A stretch of DNA of 13,000 nucleotides from JAVJPJ01 sp040217295 (GTDB taxonomy: Bacteria > Pseudomonadota > Alphaproteobacteria > Rhodobacterales > Rhodobacteraceae): positions 1-13,000 of the forward strand of contig CAYWTM010000097.1 in assembly GCA_964460185.1 (NCBI GenBank). The letters run 5' to 3'. The notes beneath the pieces were generated by a model. It saw nothing but the letters and a program-made list of their open reading frames with translations. It made no database searches and was not told the origin of the DNA. The number at the start of each line of letters is the position of its first letter. Position 1 is the stretch's first letter. The position numbers and the translations under genes were made by a program. Positions 1-6,370 of this stretch are shown one piece after another.

Positions 1-299
1 CCCTGTCCCTGTGGTCACAGACATCACATCAGCCAATTCGCAGACTGTCAACACTTTACACTTTCTTTCGATCCCGCATACTCCCCCCATCGTGAGCGAA
101 GGGACCTGCACGTGATATCGAAACTTCCGACCTGTCTGCCGGTAACGAGCCGTTGCCGGCCTAGGCCTTGCCGCATGTTCATCGACGCGGCCGCGCCGCC
201 AGCGGCCCGGGACACCCATGTCAGGCGTGGCGCGGTGCGAACGCCCTTGATACTGGCGGGACATCCGCCCGGTCCGGATATGCGTTCGGGCGTGTCGGC
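1..299. other. Intergenic region upstream of the oxidoreductase
   Basis: I see no supportable gene here. Short ORFs exist on both strands, but they show no recognisable family, and the long minus-strand frame is a shadow of the oxidoreductase. The first 120 bases are less GC-rich than what follows and contain a weak sigma70-like promoter, listed separately. The gene that owns the left edge is not visible in this window. Confidence 0.5.
55..82 (+). promoter_or_regulatory. Possible sigma70-type promoter for the oxidoreductase gene
   Basis: TTTACA at 55-60 differs from the -35 consensus by one base. After a 16-base spacer, CATACT at 77-82 matches four of six -10 positions. It lies about 220 bases before the chosen start codon, so it would leave a long leader. 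This is seen by eye only, and AT-richer stretches in a GC-rich genome give such matches by chance. Confidence 0.25.
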
Positions 300-1301
300 A
301 TGAGGGCCGCCCGTATCGAAAGCTACGGCGGGCCGGACGTCGCCCAGATCGTGGACCTGCCGCTGCCTGTGCCCGGGCCGGGTGAGGTTCGTGTGCGGGT
401 CGGATTCGCCGGGGTCAATTTCATGGACATCCACACGCGACAAGGCAAATACCGCGCGTCCAGGACCTACGGCATTCGCGCACCCCTGACATTGGGCATG
501 GAGGGGGCGGGTATCATCGACGCGATCGGGGCCGGCGTGTCCGGTCTGCGCCCGGGCCAGCGTGTCGCGTGGTGCCTGGCATGGGGGTCTTATGCGGACT
601 ATGCCGTTGTGCCCGCTTCGCGGCTGATCCTGGTGCCCGACGCGTTGAGCCTTGAGGCCGCGGCCGCTTGTACGTTTCACGGGCTCACCGCGCACTACCT
701 GGTCCATGACACCGCGGCGCTTGGTTCTGGGGAAAGCGCCCTGGTGCTGGCGGCATCGGGCGGGATCGGCCAGATCCTCGTGCAACTGGGCGCGGCAATG
801 GGCGCCCGCATGTTCGCTGTCACAAGCACCGCTGACCGCGCCGATCGGGCCATGCAACAAGGCGCAATCGATGCCTTTCTCTATTCCGACGGCGGATATG
901 CCGAGGCGGCCCGCGCGGCGACAGACGGCATCGGCGTCAAGGTGGCCTTCGACCCGGTCGGTGCGCCGACCCTGCGCCACACGCTGCGCGCCGTCCGCAA
1001 ACGCGGCCTTGTCGTGAATTTCGGCAGCGTCGGCGGAAGTCTATCGGATCTCGACCCCATCGACCTGGGCGAGGCTGGGTCGCTGTTCCTGACCCGGCCC
1101 CGACTGGCCGACCATATTGCAGATGCGGACATCACCCGCCGGCGCGCCGCGGACATCTTTGCAATGGTGCTGAACGGCCAACTGCGTATCGCACGAGACC
1201 GCACCTATCCGTTTGATGCGTTCCAGGAGGCGCATGACGCGCTGGACAAGCGCCGGACGCGCGGCAAACAGCTGTTGCGCCTGGCCGGCGAATTGGATTG
1301 A
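300..1301 (+). CDS. Zinc-independent quinone oxidoreductase / NADPH-dependent alcohol dehydrogenase-like protein (MDR superfamily)
   Basis: This 333-residue protein belongs to the medium-chain dehydrogenase/reductase superfamily, in the quinone oxidoreductase (QOR/crotonase-type) branch. These are soluble cytoplasmic enzymes that use NADPH to reduce quinones or enones. The N-terminal GroES-like fold spans about residues 1-125, with the family motif around FMDIHTRQGKY (41-51) and TLGMEGAG (64-71). The Rossmann domain follows, with the nucleotide-binding loop AASGGIGQ (151-158), FDPVG (217-221) and FGSVGG (241-246). I see none of the Cys/His ligands of zinc alcohol dehydrogenases, as expected for QOR. 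Length is normal for the family. The frame opens earlier, at 168, but the extra 44 residues look random; the start at 300 places the usual family N-terminus (MRAARIESYGGP). No clear Shine-Dalgarno precedes it. The gene stands alone and faces the next gene convergently. The exact substrate cannot be told from sequence. Confidence 0.9.
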   Translation: MRAARIESYGGPDVAQIVDLPLPVPGPGEVRVRVGFAGVNFMDIHTRQGKYRASRTYGIRAPLTLGMEGAGIIDAIGAGVSGLRPGQRVAWCLAWGSYADYAVVPASRLILVPDALSLEAAAACTFHGLTAHYLVHDTAALGSGESALVLAASGGIGQILVQLGAAMGARMFAVTSTADRADRAMQQGAIDAFLYSDGGYAEAARAATDGIGVKVAFDPVGAPTLRHTLRAVRKRGLVVNFGSVGGSLSDLDPIDLGEAGSLFLTRPRLADHIADADITRRRAADIFAMVLNGQLRIARDRTYPFDAFQEAHDALDKRRTRGKQLLRLAGELD

Positions 1302-1419
1302 CGTGGAATGGACCTGCGCTGAGCCAAGGCTTCGCCGGCCGAGCGCTCGCCAAATCCGGCATCCGGGCTGCAACCCGATCCGCAATGCTCGACACGCATG
1401 ATACGGCGATGCAGATGAG

Positions 1420-1449
1420 CCTCGCGCGCTCCCATCGGTGCGCGCGAGG
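1420..1449. terminator. Hairpin between convergent genes, possible bidirectional terminator
   Basis: A perfect 10-bp inverted repeat, CCTCGCGCGC (1420-1429) and GCGCGCGAGG (1440-1449), encloses a 10-base loop. It lies 118 bases after the oxidoreductase stop and 11 bases beyond the stop of the opposing DUF4394 gene. On the plus strand it is followed by a weak T-rich run (TTGTCTT); on the minus strand there is none. Position and stem strength suggest it ends one or both transcripts, but the poor U-tract makes it an imperfect intrinsic terminator. Confidence 0.5.
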
Positions 1450-1460
1450 TTGTCTTGGTC

Positions 1461-2312
1461 CTACATGCCGCCTTGCGACACCGCGAAGCCGGTGATGCCC
1501 ACCAAGCCGAGATCGGCCAGCAGGGTTGCCTCGGCGGTTTCCAGGTTGATGCTGTACAGGCCCGAGGTTTCTGCGCCGGCCAGCTGCAAAATGGCGAAGG
1601 CTGCGTCAGTACCCTCTTGCGGAGACACGATATCAAAGCCACCCGCAGTGACGACGTCAGCGGCTTCGCCGTCGATCATGATCGTTCCGACTGTTGTCAG
1701 CTCCCCGGCATTGTTGGCCAGTCCAACCAACGCGTCGGTGCGGGCGTCGAGCGCGTATTGGAACGTGCTTTCCGCCGTCGCACCGGAAATCGCGTTGGTG
1801 TAGGCGTTGGCGAATATCAACGGTTCGGTCCCGGTGTTGACATCGGCGTCACCATAGAAGGCGTCGGTGAAGCGCAGGACCTGACCGGCGCGATCATCGG
1901 CGAAATCCGCAGGGAAATACACCAGGTTCGCGCCATCCGAGCCCACGGCCCGAACAGCGTCGATTGCGTTGTTGAAGTCGAACGCGACCGCAACACCGCC
2001 GATGACCGCGTCGTCGGAGAACATGGCACCGAGGTCGGTCAACTCACCGGACATCGTGTCGATGGTATAGATCGCGCCAGCGCGGGAGAAACCCAAAAGA
2101 TCGCCGGTGACGGGACGGTAGGCAATTGCGTCGATCCGCACGGACAAGTCGAACATCATAGCGGCTGTCGGATTGCCGATTCTGCCCATGGTCACAAGCG
2201 TCATGCCGTCGTCCGCAAGGGCATAGCCCATGACGTCGGCATGCCCGTCAGCTTGGGCGGCGCCCGTGCCGATGATGGTGGTCAGGGCGAGAAGTGTGGA
2301 ACGTTTGAACAT
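1461..2312 (-). CDS. Exported DUF4394 domain protein
   Basis: This is a 283-residue secreted or periplasmic protein of the DUF4394 family, whose molecular function is unknown. A Sec-type signal peptide is visible: MFKRS, a hydrophobic stretch to about residue 18, and a likely cleavage site AQA|DG at 21. The mature part carries the repeated beta-strand pattern of the family: residues 60-90 (IDAIAYRPVTGDLLGFSRAG..IYTIDT), 109-131 (VAFDFNNAIDAVRAVGSDG) and the C-terminal GLYSINLETAEATLL segment (251-265). This suggests a propeller-like fold. The start at 2312 follows a good Shine-Dalgarno (AAAGGAGACGTAAG before ATG); an upstream extension to 2390 would overlap msrB and lacks support. The gene begins 55 bp after the msrB stop, so the two are probably cotranscribed. 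Context suggests an envelope-stress role, which is inference. Confidence 0.85.
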   Translation of the reverse strand: MFKRSTLLALTTIIGTGAAQADGHADVMGYALADDGMTLVTMGRIGNPTAAMMFDLSVRIDAIAYRPVTGDLLGFSRAGAIYTIDTMSGELTDLGAMFSDDAVIGGVAVAFDFNNAIDAVRAVGSDGANLVYFPADFADDRAGQVLRFTDAFYGDADVNTGTEPLIFANAYTNAISGATAESTFQYALDARTDALVGLANNAGELTTVGTIMIDGEAADVVTAGGFDIVSPQEGTDAAFAILQLAGAETSGLYSINLETAEATLLADLGLVGITGFAVSQGGM

Positions 2313-2367
2313 CTTACGTCTCCTTTGGTGATGGCTTGGGGGTGTTGAATGCTGTGTCTGCGATGCG

Positions 2368-2856
2368 CTATGCCGCCGCCCGGAAGACAAGCGACACGCC
2401 GTTCAGGCAGTGCCGCAGGCCCTCGGGCGGCGGGCCGTCATCGAGAATGTGGCCAAGGTGACTGCCGCACCGGCGGCAATGGCATTCCGTGCGCACCTGG
2501 AAAATGAAACTGCGATCCTCCATGGTTCCGATCGCGTTCGGCAAAGCGTCGGTAAAACTTGGCCAGCCGGTGCCGCTGTCGTATTTGGCGTCGGACGAAT
2601 ACAGGGCCAGATCGCACCCCCGGCAATGAAACACGCCCGCCCGGAATTCGTCTGTCAGCGGGCTGGAATAACGCCTCTCGGTAGCGCCCTCGCGCATGAC
2701 GGCATATTGGTCCGACGACAGCATGGCGCGCCATTCGGCAGCGCTGCGTGACACCTCGAACGGACCCTCGGCGACAACATCCGCACGCAGGCGCTGCGCC
2801 GAAAGGGCCAGGCCGGCGAAAGAGACGGCAGTTGTCAGGAAAACTCGGCGGCGCAT
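2368..2856 (-). CDS. msrB: Tat-exported peptide-methionine (R)-S-oxide reductase MsrB
   Basis: This 162-residue protein reduces methionine-R-sulfoxide in proteins back to methionine. The MsrB domain is complete. Two zinc-binding CxxC pairs are present (C78/C81 in CRGC and C127/C130 in CRRC), with the KYDSGTGWPSF segment (91-101) and GSHLGHILDDGP (131-142). The catalytic cysteine is C150 in RHCLNG; many MsrBs have RYCIN here. The N-terminus MRRRVFLTTA followed by a hydrophobic stretch fits a twin-arginine signal (RRxFL), so the enzyme probably acts in the periplasm, on envelope proteins. A periplasmic enzyme needs an external electron donor, and none is encoded here. GAGGT lies a few bases before the ATG. 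It sits between the fasciclin gene and the DUF4394 gene, on the same strand. Confidence 0.93.
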   Translation of the reverse strand: MRRRVFLTTAVSFAGLALSAQRLRADVVAEGPFEVSRSAAEWRAMLSSDQYAVMREGATERRYSSPLTDEFRAGVFHCRGCDLALYSSDAKYDSGTGWPSFTDALPNAIGTMEDRSFIFQVRTECHCRRCGSHLGHILDDGPPPEGLRHCLNGVSLVFRAAA

Positions 2857-3053
2857 GGGTGACCTCAGCGTTGGGAAAAATGGAGTGCGCGGACGCGTCG
2901 GAACTCAGACTGGTTGGGGCCAGACACCAAAGCTCCGCACCGGGTGAAAAACTGTTACACGTCACCCGGCAGTGCGCCCGCGCGAGCCGCCCTGCCGCCC
3001 CCTGCAAGCGCAGGACGGGACAGGGGCGCGTGCAGAGCGGCAAGCCGTCCGCG
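2857..3053. other. Intergenic region between the fasciclin gene and msrB
   Basis: This is 197 bp between same-strand genes, room for an msrB promoter. On the minus strand it contains a short AT-rich patch around 2941-2962 (TGTAACAGTTTTTCACC) in otherwise GC-rich sequence, the likeliest promoter area. Several short GC-rich inverted repeats occur near 3000-3050, but none has a T-tract, so I do not call a terminator. Confidence 0.35.
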
Positions 3054-3638
3054 TTACGAGGCGTCGGGCAAAAGAACCGTATCGATCACGTGGATGACGC
3101 CATTGGACTGGTCCACATCGGCAATGGTGACGGTTGCCATGCGGCCCTGTTCGTCTTCGATCATGATCCGCCCGCCAGACATCCGTGCGGTGAACACGCA
3201 TCCGCCAACAGTCTCGATGGGGTGGGCGCCACTGCTATCGGCGATCATTCCGCCAATGACCGACGAGAATGCTTCGGCGGCCACAACGTGGCAGGTCAGG
3301 ATTTCGGTCAGACGGTCGCGGTTGCGCGGCTCCAGCAAGGCTGCCACGCTGCCTTCGGGCAGTGCCGCGAACGCGTCGTCTGTCGGGGCAAACACGGTGA
3401 ACGGCCCCTCGCCCGACAGTGTTTCGGCCAGGCCGGCCTCGACCACGGCGGCGACAAGCGTGGTGTGGATCGGAGAGTTCACCGCATTCTCGACGATGTT
3501 GCGCTCGGCCAGCATCGGCGCGCCACCCACGGTGGGATTGGATTGCGCCATTGCACCGGTTGCCACCAAGGCGGCGATCGAACCGCCGACGAATGCGGCG
3601 GTGAAACGGCGGGTGCTGAAGGATTTGCCATTGGTCAT
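3054..3638 (-). CDS. Exported fasciclin (FAS1) domain protein
   Basis: This 194-residue protein has a single FAS1 domain after an export signal. FAS1 domains mediate adhesion or protein-protein contacts at the cell surface. The signal spans about residues 1-31 (twin arginine at 10-11, hydrophobic core 14-27, AMA|QS cleavage). FAS1 hallmarks are NIVENAVNSPIHTTLVAAV (47-65), GPFTVFAPTDDAF (78-90), LTEILTCHVV (110-119) and NGVIHVIDTVLLP (179-191). Two cysteines (C116, C147) are the only ones in the mature protein and could form a disulfide. The start at 3638 follows AGGAG seven bases upstream; the longer frame to 3692 adds unsupported residues. It lies 131 bp downstream of the anti-sigma gene. 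In mycobacteria the SigK/RskA pair controls fasciclin proteins, so this gene is a good candidate target of the adjacent sigma factor. That link is inference. Confidence 0.93.
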   Translation of the reverse strand: MTNGKSFSTRRFTAAFVGGSIAALVATGAMAQSNPTVGGAPMLAERNIVENAVNSPIHTTLVAAVVEAGLAETLSGEGPFTVFAPTDDAFAALPEGSVAALLEPRNRDRLTEILTCHVVAAEAFSSVIGGMIADSSGAHPIETVGGCVFTARMSGGRIMIEDEQGRMATVTIADVDQSNGVIHVIDTVLLPDAS

Positions 3639-3769
3639 TGTGTAACTCCTGTGATGTGTCTGCCGGAGTTGCCCGGCGATACAGGAAGTCACGAAAAGGC
3701 AGGGAAGGAAGTTTCAGCGTGGTGCAAAAAAAGATGAAAAGAATTTCAAGACACTGTCAGGAAACGATT
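3639..3769. promoter_or_regulatory. AT-rich gap upstream of the fasciclin gene, probable promoter region
   Basis: This is 131 bp between the anti-sigma stop and the fasciclin start. Bases 3721-3780 are strikingly AT-rich for this genome; on the minus strand they carry a TTTTTTT run near 3726-3732. No hairpin precedes that run, so I do not call a terminator. The region more likely holds the fasciclin promoter, perhaps read by the ECF sigma. I could not define a convincing -35/-10 pair by eye. Confidence 0.4.
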
Positions 3770-4465
3770 TTAAAGCGAAATCACCGGACCGGCGGCCAAG
3801 ACGTCGCCCGTGGGTGCACCGGTGGGCGAGCCGCCGGGCGGTTCATCGGATACAGCCAGGACGGCATCCGGGAACAGATCGGCCGCCGACGCGTCGATTG
3901 TCAGCACCGTCACGGCGCTGTCATCCAGCAGGCCCAATGACACGGGCTGGTCCTCGCCTGCGATCAGCCAGAGTTGCTGCACACGACCGGTCGCGGCGGT
4001 CCCCGCAGATCGCTGAACGCGCAACTCGCTGGTGTCAGGGTCGAACACGGCCAGGAACTGCGCCCCTCCCGTCACAGGCTCCAATTGCGCGACAAGCGGC
4101 ACCTGAGACGGGGGTTGCGACAGCGGCGCCAACAGAAGAAGCGCGGCAAGGGCAGCGCTGCTGGCGAACCCGGTTATCGCAAGGCCCCGCCAAAACGAGA
4201 GCCGCGACCAGATCGAGCCTTTCGGCGTCCCGAACAGGGCCGCATCGATCCGCGCCTTGACGGCACTGCGCGGCGTCACCGGCGCCACTTCGGCCTCGGC
4301 CAGGCCGGCGAATTCCGCCTGCCACGACAGAACCTGCGCCAAGAACGCGGGGTCCGTCCCTAGACGCGCCTCAACGGCTGCACCCTCATCGGGTGACAGC
4401 AACCCCAGCGCATATTCTGCGGCAAGGGCATTGTCGTCTGGCGATATGTCGGACGGATCGGTCAC
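3770..4465 (-). CDS. RskA-family membrane anti-sigma factor
   Basis: This 231-residue single-pass inner-membrane protein is predicted to hold the neighbouring ECF sigma factor inactive until an envelope signal triggers its release or proteolysis. The N-terminal cytoplasmic segment has the family pattern AAEYALGLLSPDE (15-27) and would bind the sigma. One transmembrane segment lies at about 95-115. The periplasmic RskA domain ends with the hallmark LAVSDEPPGGSPTGAPTG (203-220). I chose a GTG start at 4465: its first bases overlap the sigma stop as GTGA, and AAGGAG lies 11 bases upstream. An alternative GTG at 4477 is in frame, but that Shine-Dalgarno would overlap it. No zinc-binding HxxxCxxC motif of the ChrR/RsrA type is visible. 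It is translationally coupled to the sigma gene upstream. Confidence 0.92.
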   Translation of the reverse strand: MTDPSDISPDDNALAAEYALGLLSPDEGAAVEARLGTDPAFLAQVLSWQAEFAGLAEAEVAPVTPRSAVKARIDAALFGTPKGSIWSRLSFWRGLAITGFASSAALAALLLLAPLSQPPSQVPLVAQLEPVTGGAQFLAVFDPDTSELRVQRSAGTAATGRVQQLWLIAGEDQPVSLGLLDDSAVTVLTIDASAADLFPDAVLAVSDEPPGGSPTGAPTGDVLAAGPVISL

Positions 4466-5013
4466 CGCGACAGGCACTCCTTCAGATTCACAAGGCTGCG
4501 GCGCAGCCAGGTTCGCATCGTATTGAGCGGTACATCGAACCGCTGTGCCAAGTCCGCATAGGACTGGCCCTCCAGATAGGCCCCGCGCACCGCTGCTGCA
4601 CGGGTCTCGTCCAATTCATCGAGGCATCCGACGATCCGCCGGGCCTCATCCGCTGCAATCGCCTGGCCCTCCGGTCCAAGCCGCGCACTGGCGATCGGGG
4701 CGACCTCATCAATATCCGATGTTGGTGGCCCGGCAGCCCGCAAACGGTCGATCGACTGGTTGCGCGCAATTGTGATCAACCATGTCATCGGAGAATGGCC
4801 AGTCACCTGATACCGGTCCGCCTTGTTCCAGATCTTGATGTAGACCTCCTGCAAAACATCCTCCGCAAGGGAGCGGTCCTTCAAGACACGCAAGCAGACA
4901 CCAAAAAGTTTCGCCGAGGTAGCTGCATAAAGCTCGGCGAACGCCGTCCGGTCGCGCAGGTTGATCCGCGCGAGAAGGGACTCGATTTGGTGCTGGTCCG
5001 GCATCAAGGTCAC
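4462..5013 (-). CDS. ECF-family RNA polymerase sigma factor (SigK/RpoE-like, group 4)
   Basis: This 183-residue protein has only sigma regions 2 and 4, as in extracytoplasmic-function sigma factors. Region 2 covers about residues 20-92: FAELYAATSAKLFGVCLRVL, then LAEDVLQEVYIKIW (49-62), which contacts core polymerase and the -10 element, and MTWLITIARNQSIDRLR. Region 4 covers about 125-180, with the helix-turn-helix SYADLAQRFDVPLNTMRTWLRRSLVNLKECL. The RskA-type anti-sigma directly downstream favours a SigK-like assignment. Two starts compete: GTG at 5013 and ATG at 5004 (MPDQHQIES); neither has a strong Shine-Dalgarno, so the start may be shorter by three residues. It is the first gene of the minus-strand stress cluster, and about 700 bases of non-coding DNA lie upstream. 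Autoregulation is typical of such pairs, but no ECF promoter was recognised by eye. Confidence 0.94.
   Translation of the reverse strand: MTLMPDQHQIESLLARINLRDRTAFAELYAATSAKLFGVCLRVLKDRSLAEDVLQEVYIKIWNKADRYQVTGHSPMTWLITIARNQSIDRLRAAGPPTSDIDEVAPIASARLGPEGQAIAADEARRIVGCLDELDETRAAAVRGAYLEGQSYADLAQRFDVPLNTMRTWLRRSLVNLKECLSR
4466..4482 (-). promoter_or_regulatory. Shine-Dalgarno deciding the anti-sigma start
   Basis: On the minus strand AAGGAG (4482-4477) lies inside the last codons of the sigma gene, 11 bases before GTG at 4465. This supports the GTGA-overlap start over GTG at 4477, which begins within the Shine-Dalgarno itself. The spacer is slightly long. Confidence 0.55.
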
Positions 5014-5716
5014 TCAAGTGCGTTTCTGGCGGTTTGCCAAGCGCGTTCGCACTGAAAAGGACAGATGACCTTGGCTGACCTCGGGCGGCTGTCGTCCGGC
5101 TGCACAGACAAGGCTCTTTCCTCGACCTTGTTCTTGCCGCGCGGACCCATCGTGAGCCTGGTGGGTTCGGACAGCATCACGGACACCAAAGGTTTGGCTT
5201 TTCCCCAGACTTTTGGGCCGTTGTACCGACGAAATCCGGTGTGGTCCGCATTGGGTTGGGGGGCACGGCGGACATGATTCGGATGCCACCCAGAATTCCT
5301 TTTCAAATCCTCGTCCAAAAACGAATGAAATGGCAGAGAACGCAGGTCCGGAAGTCAGCCCTCGCAGTGATGTTCAGCGGCGTCCGGTTGTCCTTTCTGA
5401 CGCGCGGACGGGCGGACGTCAGCCATTTCTCCGGTCCGCAAGGTCCTGCCAAACGCTCGATGACCGGCAATCTGCCCGCATTCCTGTGCCGCATCTGTAG
5501 CTTGGTTTTGACTAATGCGGACTTGACGTTGTGACTGTCCTCATTTCCGGCACAATGGAAAATAATCAATGACTTAGACCAAAGTCGATATTAAAATCTC
5601 TTCCGTAGTTGTTAACAGGAGCCTTGTTCCCGAGTCGTGCAGGATTTCGCACACGGGCGTTTGGCCGGGGCGTCATGCGCCCCACAAGGTCACAAGTATT
5701 GGAGTAGGTAAAAATT
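5014..5716. other. Long divergent intergenic region, possible decayed or dispersed repeat
   Basis: This holds about 700 bases between the divergent sigma and response-regulator genes. Several frames of 70-102 codons occur on both strands, but they overlap one another, have no good ribosome-binding sites and match no family I recognise, so I call none a gene. The sequence is rich in the word GTCCGC/GCGGAC. A 9-bp inverted repeat, GTCCGCATT at 5244-5252 and AATGCGGAC at 5514-5522, brackets about 280 bases. This may be an old repeat or element remnant. Bases 5555-5720 are AT-richer and probably contain the response-regulator promoter. Confidence 0.4.
5667..5683. promoter_or_regulatory. Short perfect hairpin in the response-regulator leader
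   Basis: GGGGCG (5667-5672) and CGCCCC (5678-5683) form a 6-bp GC-only stem with a 5-base loop (TCATG). It ends 33 bases before the ATG of the response regulator and has no T-tract. It could be an operator or a leader RNA hairpin; chance is possible. Confidence 0.35.
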
Positions 5717-6370
5717 ATGTCCTTGAGAGTCGCGGTCCTTGATGACCACCCGATCGTCCGAGATGCGCTTTGCAACATCATCTCGGGGCAACCCGATTTC
5801 GACGTGGTAGCAAGCGGCGCATGCGCTGAAGACCTGGTGGAGGTGGTGAATACCTCCGATCCGCATGTGGTCGTCGTGGACCTCAAGATGCCCGGCAGCA
5901 CGCTCGATGCCGTCCGCGCCGTCACGAGTGGTGACCAAGGACGCAACATCCTGATCTTCACGGCTTCCGCAGACGCCGACGACTTCGTCGAGGCGTACGA
6001 GGCCGGAGCGCTTGGCTACGTCGTCAAGGGCAGCAGCCTCGAAGAGCTTTTCGATGCGCTGCGCCGTGTTTCCGCAGGGCAGGAATACCTGTCGCCAAGC
6101 ATTGCCGGCCAGTGCCTCAAGAAGATCGCCCAGCGCGCCCGCGAACGCGACGCAGGCCCGGACTACGAACTGACCTACCGCGAGTCGCAGATCGTCGAGC
6201 AGCTGCTGATCGGGGCATCCAACAAGTCGATCGCAGGGACGTTGTCGATCTCTGAAAAGACCGTGAAGTACTACATGACCCAGATCATGCAGAAGCTGAA
6301 CGTGAAGAACCGGGTCGAAGCGGCTCTGACGATCCAGCGCGACCGCGCGGCCATGACAGACCTCAAGTAG
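5717..6370 (+). CDS. NarL/FixJ-family response regulator with LuxR-type DNA-binding domain
   Basis: This 217-residue two-component transcription regulator has an intact receiver domain (1-120). The acidic pair is D9/D10, the phospho-acceptor is D55 (VVVVDLKMPG), and the switch residues are T82 and K104 (YVVKGSS). A linker follows, then a LuxR-type helix-turn-helix at about 150-208 (LTYRESQIVEQLLIGASNKSIAGTLSISEKTVKYYM). All key receiver residues are present, so it should be phosphorylatable. The start follows GGAGTAGG, a weak and rather distant Shine-Dalgarno. Its 3' end overlaps the opposing sensor gene by 8 bp (stop TAG at 6368-6370). The neighbouring sensor looks catalytically degenerate, so the true phosphodonor is uncertain. 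Control of the adjacent type I secretion operon is a reasonable guess. Confidence 0.93.
   Translation: MSLRVAVLDDHPIVRDALCNIISGQPDFDVVASGACAEDLVEVVNTSDPHVVVVDLKMPGSTLDAVRAVTSGDQGRNILIFTASADADDFVEAYEAGALGYVVKGSSLEELFDALRRVSAGQEYLSPSIAGQCLKKIAQRARERDAGPDYELTYRESQIVEQLLIGASNKSIAGTLSISEKTVKYYMTQIMQKLNVKNRVEAALTIQRDRAAMTDLK

Noticed and set aside
168..299. Upstream extension of the oxidoreductase from ATG at 168
   Set aside because: The 44 extra residues look like translated non-coding DNA, and the normal family N-terminus begins at 300.
48..980. Long minus-strand open frame (310 codons) opposite the oxidoreductase
   Set aside because: It is a GC-rich shadow frame of a well-recognised plus-strand enzyme. 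Its residues are Arg/Gly/His-rich with no family resemblance and no ribosome site.
1455..2348. Plus-strand 297-codon frame opposite the DUF4394 gene
   Set aside because: It is a shadow of a gene with a clear signal peptide and ribosome site on the minus strand.
3000..3050. GC-rich inverted repeats after the fasciclin stop as a terminator
   Set aside because: The stems are short or bulged and compete with one another, and no T-tract follows.
3722..3769. Possible terminator after the anti-sigma gene (T-run on the minus strand)
   Set aside because: There is a TTTTTTT run but no stable stem directly before it; only a 4-bp GACA/TGTC repeat is present.
2857..5300. Shared ECF-type promoter motif upstream of sigma, fasciclin and msrB
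   Set aside because: AAC-containing -35-like words occur upstream of each (for example TGTAAC before msrB, TGAAAC before fasciclin), but no common -10 word at a constant spacing was seen by eye.
5010..5318. 102-codon minus-strand frame running into the sigma gene start
   Set aside because: It ends four bases inside the sigma gene in another frame, has no family resemblance, and competes with open frames on the other strand.
5303..5569. 88-codon minus-strand frame in the long intergenic region
   Set aside because: It has no recognised family, overlaps other equally open frames on both strands, and codon usage gives no support. Treated as part of a possible non-coding repeat.
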